A DNA stretch of 64,000 bases from Burkholderiales bacterium 67-32. GTDB lineage: Bacteria; Pseudomonadota; Gammaproteobacteria; Burkholderiales; Burkholderiaceae_B. Shown here piece by piece: positions 59,322 to 64,000 of this stretch. Each line of letters begins with the position of its first letter. Position 1 is the first letter of the stretch. The stretch spans positions 62,001-126,000 of the forward strand of contig MKUP01000027.1 of assembly GCA_001898625.1 (NCBI GenBank). The letters are read 5' to 3'. The translations under genes were made by a program, and so were the position numbers. Under the pieces are notes generated by a model. It worked only from the letters and a program-made list of their open reading frames with translations. It made no database searches and had not been told where the DNA came from.

Positions 59322-60464
59322 ATGAGCGTAGCTCCGCAGCCAGGCCGTCTAGTGTGGGATGCCGCAACCGGGGCCGGCCGCCTGTCGGTCGAAGGCGACT
59401 GGACGCTGGCGGGCTTCGATGCCCTGCGCCGCGAGGTGGCCCGCTTCGATGCGGGCGGCCGGGTGCGCGCGCTGGATCTCAGCCGGCTGGGGGCACTGGA
59501 TACCGCGGGCGCGTCGCTGCTGGTCGACCTGCTGGGCGCCGAGCGCCTGCCCGGGCTCCTGGCCACCGGGCCCCAGGTGGACGCCTCGCGCCGCGCGCTG
59601 CTCGACACCATCATCCGCGCCCAGGGCGCGGTCCAGCAATGCAAGCCGCCCGAGCCGCCTTCGCCGGTGGCCGAACTGCTGTGCCATGTGGGCGAGGCCG
59701 CCGAGCAGTTCTGGAAGCACGCCGTGGGCCTGTGCGGGTTCATCGGCCTGACGCTCGAAGGCCTGGGCCGTTCGCTGTTGCGTCCGCGTTCGTGGCGGAT
59801 CACGGCCACCGTCGCCCAGATCGAGCAGATCGGGCTGAACGCCGTCCCCATCGTCGCCCTGCTGACCTTCCTGGTCGGCGCCGTCGTGGCCTTCCTGGGC
59901 GCCACGGTGCTGAGGGACTTCGGCGCCACGCTGTATACGATCAACCTGGTCGGCTTCGCCTTCCTGCGCGAATTCGCGGTGCTGTTGACCGCCATCCTGA
60001 TGGCGGGCCGGACCGCCAGTGCCTTCACCGCGCAGATCGGTTCGATGAAGGCCAACGAGGAAATCGACGCCATCCGCGCGCTGGGCCTGGACCCCATCAA
60101 CATGCTGGTGTTGCCGCGCGTGCTGGCCATGCTGGTGTCGCTGCCGCTTCTGACCTTCATGTCCATGCTGACCGGCATCGCGGGCGGCATGGTGGTTTGC
60201 GCCTGGAGCCTGGACATCCCGCCGTCGCTGTTCCTGTCCACGCTGCGCGAGAGCCTGGACGTGAGGCATTTCTACGTGGGCATCGCCAAGGCGCCCATCC
60301 TGGCCTTCATCATCGCGGTGATCGGCTGCCTGGAAGGCTTCAAGGTCAGCGGCAGCGCCCAGTCCGTCGGCGAGCACACCACCTCCAGCGTGGTGCAGGC
60401 GATCTTCATGGTGATCCTGATCGACGCGCTGGCGGCGCTGTTCTTCATGGAGATGGGATGGTGA
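59322..60464 (+). CDS. MlaE-family permease with N-terminal fused STAS (MlaB-like) domain
   Basis: N-term RVRALDLSRLGALDTAGASLLVDLLG (STAS); C-term MlaE EIDAIRALGLDPINMLVLPRVLAM. Confidence 0.9.
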   Translation: MSVAPQPGRLVWDAATGAGRLSVEGDWTLAGFDALRREVARFDAGGRVRALDLSRLGALDTAGASLLVDLLGAERLPGLLATGPQVDASRRALLDTIIRAQGAVQQCKPPEPPSPVAELLCHVGEAAEQFWKHAVGLCGFIGLTLEGLGRSLLRPRSWRITATVAQIEQIGLNAVPIVALLTFLVGAVVAFLGATVLRDFGATLYTINLVGFAFLREFAVLLTAILMAGRTASAFTAQIGSMKANEEIDAIRALGLDPINMLVLPRVLAMLVSLPLLTFMSMLTGIAGGMVVCAWSLDIPPSLFLSTLRESLDVRHFYVGIAKAPILAFIIAVIGCLEGFKVSGSAQSVGEHTTSSVVQAIFMVILIDALAALFFMEMGW

Positions 60465-61252
60465 CGGCCGACGAACCCATCGTGCGCGTGCGCGGGCTGG
60501 TCAACCGTTTCGGGTCCCAGACCGTGCACGAGGGGCTGGACCTGGACATCCGCCGGGGCGAGATCCTGGGCGTGGTGGGCGGCTCGGGCTCGGGCAAGTC
60601 GGTGCTGCTGCGTTCGATCGTGGGGCTGCGGCGGCCGACCGCCGGCAGTGTGCAGGTATTCGGCCAGGTACTGGACGAGCTGTCCCCCGAGATGCGCTCG
60701 CGCCAGGAGCGCCGGATGGGCGTGCTGTTCCAGCGCGGCGCGCTGTTCTCCTCGCTGTCGGTGACCGAAAACGCGGCGCTGCCGCTGATCGAGCACGCGG
60801 GCCTGGCCCGGCCCGAGGCCGAGCGGCTGGCGCGGCTCAAGCTGGCGTTGGCGGGCCTGCCGGTCGAGGCCGGCGCCAAGTCCCCGGCCTCGCTGTCGGG
60901 CGGCATGGTCAAGCGGGCGGCGCTGGCGCGCGCCCTGGCGCTGGATCCCGACCTGCTGTTCCTGGACGAGCCCACGGCGGGGCTGGATCCGATCGGCGCA
61001 GCCGCCTTCGACGACCTGATCCGCACCTTGCGCGATGCGCTGGGGTTGACTGTGTTCCTGGTCACGCACGATCTGGACACGCTCTACGCCATCTGCGACC
61101 GGGTGGCGGTGCTGTCGCAGCGCAAGGTGCTGGTGGTGGACCGGCTGGAGGTGGTGGAGCGGGTCGACGATCCGTGGGTGCAGGAATATTTCCAGGGGCC
61201 GCGCGGACGCGCGGCGTCGCGGGCGGCCGAACGGTCGCGCAAGGAGGAGTAG
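60458..61252 (+). CDS. MlaF-family ABC ATP-binding protein
   Basis: GGSGSGKSVLLRSI, LSGGMVKRAALARALALDPDLLFLDEPTAGLDPI. Confidence 0.95.
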   Translation: MVTADEPIVRVRGLVNRFGSQTVHEGLDLDIRRGEILGVVGGSGSGKSVLLRSIVGLRRPTAGSVQVFGQVLDELSPEMRSRQERRMGVLFQRGALFSSLSVTENAALPLIEHAGLARPEAERLARLKLALAGLPVEAGAKSPASLSGGMVKRAALARALALDPDLLFLDEPTAGLDPIGAAAFDDLIRTLRDALGLTVFLVTHDLDTLYAICDRVAVLSQRKVLVVDRLEVVERVDDPWVQEYFQGPRGRAASRAAERSRKEE

Positions 61253-62191
61253 ATGGAAACCCGGGCGCATCATGTCGTGATCGGCCTGTTCCTCGTCATC
61301 GCGGTGACGGGAGCCCTGCTGTTCGCGCTGTGGCTGGCCAAAAGCCATTCGGACGCCAGCGTGGCGCAGTTCGACATCGTATTCAACGAAGCGGTCAACG
61401 GGCTGTCCGAGGGCAGCGCCGTCATGTACAGCGGCATCAAGGTCGGCGACGTGGCGCGGCTGCGGCTCGACCCCGTGGACCCGCGCAAGGTGGTGGCGCG
61501 GATCCGGATCGCCAGCGACGTGCCGGTCAAGGAGGACACGGTGGCGCGCCTGCGCCTGACCGGCGTGACGGGCACCTCGGTGATCCAGCTCGGCAGCGGC
61601 ACGCCGGAAAGCCCGCGCCTCCTGCCCAAGGGTGACGAGGTGCCGGTCATCGTGGCCCTGCCGTCGCCGATCACCCAGTTGCTGGCGGGCGGCGAGGACC
61701 TGATGCTGAACATCAACGAAATGGTCGCCAGCGCGCGCCAGATCATGTCGCCCCAGAATGCCCAGCAGATCAGCCGCATCCTGGAGCACCTCGAGGAAAG
61801 CACGGCCGAGCTGGCCGCGCAGCGGGAGGGGTTTGCGAAGCTGAGCGGGCAACTGGGCGAGATCGGCCGGCAGACATCCGAGGCGCTGGCCAAGGCCAAC
61901 TCGCTGATGACGCATACCGACGAATTGGTGGGCTCGCAGGGCAAGGAGACCATGCAGAGCGCCCAGCAGGCCATGAGTTCGCTGGCGCGCGCCAGCGACA
62001 GCATAGACCGGCTGGTGCAGGAGAATCGCGGCTCGCTGGGCAGCGGCGCCCAGAGCCTGAGCGAATTGGGCGGCGCGCTGCGCGAGATGCAGGCGACGAT
62101 GGCATCGCTGCGGGCCATCACCCGCCGCCTGGAGGACAATCCGGCCGATTACCTGCTGGGCCGCGAACAACCCAAGGAGTTCACCCCATGA
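61253..62191 (+). CDS. MCE-domain (MlaD-family) protein
   Basis: METRAHHVVIGLFLVIAVTGALLFALWL; FDIVFNEAVNGLSEGSAVMYSGIKVGDV. Confidence 0.94.
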   Translation: METRAHHVVIGLFLVIAVTGALLFALWLAKSHSDASVAQFDIVFNEAVNGLSEGSAVMYSGIKVGDVARLRLDPVDPRKVVARIRIASDVPVKEDTVARLRLTGVTGTSVIQLGSGTPESPRLLPKGDEVPVIVALPSPITQLLAGGEDLMLNINEMVASARQIMSPQNAQQISRILEHLEESTAELAAQREGFAKLSGQLGEIGRQTSEALAKANSLMTHTDELVGSQGKETMQSAQQAMSSLARASDSIDRLVQENRGSLGSGAQSLSELGGALREMQATMASLRAITRRLEDNPADYLLGREQPKEFTP

Positions 62192-62823
62192 GACGCGCGG
62201 GCGCAATCATCCGTTGGGCGGGCATGTCGCTGGCGGTGCTGGCTTCGGCGTGCACGCTGCTGCCGGAACAGAAGACGGTCGACATCTACCGGCTGCCGGC
62301 CGCGCAGGCGGCGGCTTCTCCGGGAGGGCAGGCCCAGGCCTGGTCGCTGCGCATACGCAGCCCCCATGCCAATGCCGTGCTGGACGGCGCGCGCATCGCC
62401 GTCATCGTCCAGGGCGACCAGATCAGTACCTATGGCGGGGCGCGCTGGACCGACGCGCCGCCGACGCTGGTGCGCAGCCGCCTGGCGCAGGCCTTCAGGC
62501 TGGACGGCCGCGTGGCCTCGGTGTCGACCACCGACAGCAACGTGCGCGCGGACCTGGAGCTGGACAGCGACCTGCGTGCCTTCCAGAGCGAATACCGCGG
62601 CGCGGCGCCCTATGCGGTCGTCAGCCTGGATGCGCGCCTGATCTCGACCTCGACGCGGCGCGTAGTGGCCTCGCGTAGCTTCGAGATCGCGCAGCCGGCC
62701 GGCGGCGTCGAGGTGCCGGCCGTGGTGTCGGCCTTCGGCCTGGCCTCCGACGCGCTGGCCGCGCAGGTGGTCCAGTGGGTGGTGGAGCAGGGCGCCGCCG
62801 TTCAGTCCAGCAAGTCGGAGTAG
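62188..62823 (+). CDS. ABC-type transport auxiliary lipoprotein (PqiC/DUF330-like)
   Basis: Lipoprotein signal SLAVLASACTLLPEQ; WSLRIRSPHANAVLDGARIAVIVQGDQISTYGGARWTDAPPTLVRSRL. Confidence 0.9.
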   Translation: MRRAGAIIRWAGMSLAVLASACTLLPEQKTVDIYRLPAAQAAASPGGQAQAWSLRIRSPHANAVLDGARIAVIVQGDQISTYGGARWTDAPPTLVRSRLAQAFRLDGRVASVSTTDSNVRADLELDSDLRAFQSEYRGAAPYAVVSLDARLISTSTRRVVASRSFEIAQPAGGVEVPAVVSAFGLASDALAAQVVQWVVEQGAAVQSSKSE

Positions 62824-63524
62824 TCGCCCCGTTCGTAGCCCTCGGTCGCCTTCCAGGGGAGGGCGGCCGGCGCGGGCACGGCGGTGGCCGTGATCCGGTT
62901 GACCGACAGGCCGTGCGGCCCGCGGGTCTCCACGCGGCGGGCGTACTGCCCCTTCACGTCCCAGTCCACGGTGATCAGCGATTCGCCGCGCGCCAGCCGA
63001 TAACGCTGTACGCCCTTGGCGGGCGCGCCGTCGGGCTGCATGCGCTTCAGGCTGGCCGGATCGACCACCCCGTAGGTGATGTCCCAGGACCCGTTGTAGC
63101 CGACGTTGCCGTAGTTGGCCTCGTCGATCTCGAGCACCTTGCGCTGCTTGCGCAGCACCATGCGCACGTCCACCTTGCCGGCGGCGTCCCGCTGCAGCCA
63201 CAGGGGCGAGCCCACCGTGTCGGCGTGGGCATGGCCGGCGTGCGGCTCGGGTCCGCCCTGCTCGTGCGCTTCGTGGCCGTGTTCGTCGCTGGCGCGCAGC
63301 GTGGCGGGGAAGTCCCGCTCGATCCACACCGTTCCCGCGCGGCGCACCATCAGGTCGGCGTAGCGGCTTTCCCGCTGCACGCCATCACGGCCGGTGGACG
63401 AGGCGTAGCGCTCGATGCGCAGGTTCAGGTCGGGCGCCGCCTGGGCCGGCTGCGCCGTCGCCTGTTGGGCGACGGCGGGGCCCAGGGGCAGCAGGGCCGC
63501 GAGGCACCAAGCCATCCGTTTCAT
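62802..63524 (-). CDS. exported hypothetical protein with His-rich segment
   Basis: Signal peptide MKRMAWCLAALLPLGPAVAQQ; DEHGHEAHEQGGPEPHAGHAHAD. Confidence 0.8.
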   Translation of the reverse strand: MKRMAWCLAALLPLGPAVAQQATAQPAQAAPDLNLRIERYASSTGRDGVQRESRYADLMVRRAGTVWIERDFPATLRASDEHGHEAHEQGGPEPHAGHAHADTVGSPLWLQRDAAGKVDVRMVLRKQRKVLEIDEANYGNVGYNGSWDITYGVVDPASLKRMQPDGAPAKGVQRYRLARGESLITVDWDVKGQYARRVETRGPHGLSVNRITATAVPAPAALPWKATEGYERGDYSDLLD

Positions 63525-63544
63525 CGCAGACTCCCGCCCGTGCA

Positions 63545-64000
63545 TCACAGACCGGCCGCTTCGCGGACCTTGCCGAACACCTTGGTGTTGTCCAGCGTGC
63601 CCTTGAAGACCTTCGAGCCGGCGCCGCCCGCGAACAGCATCACGTCGCCGCCGCCGTGGGTCTCGGCACCAGGCGTGCCCAGCACGATGCCCACTTCCTG
63701 CAGGAAGTTGTCGTCGAAGGTGTTGACGCCGCTCAGGTCGTCGCGCGAGGCGCCGCGGGCCGGCGCGATCCAGGGTTTGTTGCCGTCTTCCGGGTTGACC
63801 TGGCTGGAGCCACTGCCGTTGGGACGGCCGCCGTTGCCGAACACCAGCGTGGTGTAGGGCTTGCCGTCGGCCGCCAGGGCGGTCTTGTTGTCGCCGTAGC
63901 CCTTGACCGTGCCCAGGATGGGGTTGCCGATCCTGGGGTAGCCGTTGAACGCGATGGCGTGGTCATGGTCGGCCGTGACCACCACCAGCGTGTTCTTCAG
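63545..64000 (-). CDS. alkaline phosphatase, C-terminal part (N-terminus beyond window)
   Basis: LKNTLVVVTADHDHAIAFNGYP ... THGGGDVMLFAGGAGSKVFKGTLDNTKVFGKV; frame open to window edge. Confidence 0.9.
   Translation of the reverse strand: MKNTLVVVTADHDHAIAFNGYPRIGNPILGTVKGYGDNKTALAADGKPYTTLVFGNGGRPNGSGSSQVNPEDGNKPWIAPARGASRDDLSGVNTFDDNFLQEVGIVLGTPGAETHGGGDVMLFAGGAGSKVFKGTLDNTKVFGKVREAAGL

Overview
High-GC (inferred Bordetella/Achromobacter-like, Alcaligenaceae) chromosomal window, densely coding. About 1-27.9 kb is an aromatic/organic-acid catabolic region: the end of an ABC peptide/nickel-type transporter, an aldehyde dehydrogenase, three FadR/GntR-type regulators (one lies in the 33-38 kb module), three Rieske oxygenase systems with a single ferredoxin reductase and a separate Rieske ferredoxin, a benzoylformate-decarboxylase/ALS-like TPP enzyme, an FMN 2-hydroxyacid dehydrogenase, a porin, a Bug/TctC receptor, a LigJ-like hydratase, a CobW/G3E GTPase, a LigB-type extradiol dioxygenase and three tandem RraA/LigK-like paralogues. 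A housekeeping block (mgtE, mtgA, aroE, tonB-like) separates this from a second catabolic module at 32-38 kb (D-2-hydroxyacid dehydrogenase, VOC, Bug, FAD monooxygenase, alpha/beta hydrolase, RidA/2-aminomuconate-deaminase-like, GntR). From 38 to 64 kb the genes are mostly core: RNase II, mpl, aroQ, accBC, prmA, a histone-H1-like repeat protein, nrdAB, ampD, ffh, an Mla-type operon and an alkaline phosphatase. The strongest non-annotated signal is an AT-rich, pseudo-palindromic motif (TAC[A/T]GTATG[C/A]GT...TTA). It recurs six times and only in promoter gaps of the first catabolic region, and two other operator-like motif classes mark the remaining promoters. Together they suggest a dispersed multi-operon regulon. 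No tRNA, rRNA, CRISPR array or transposase was recognised.
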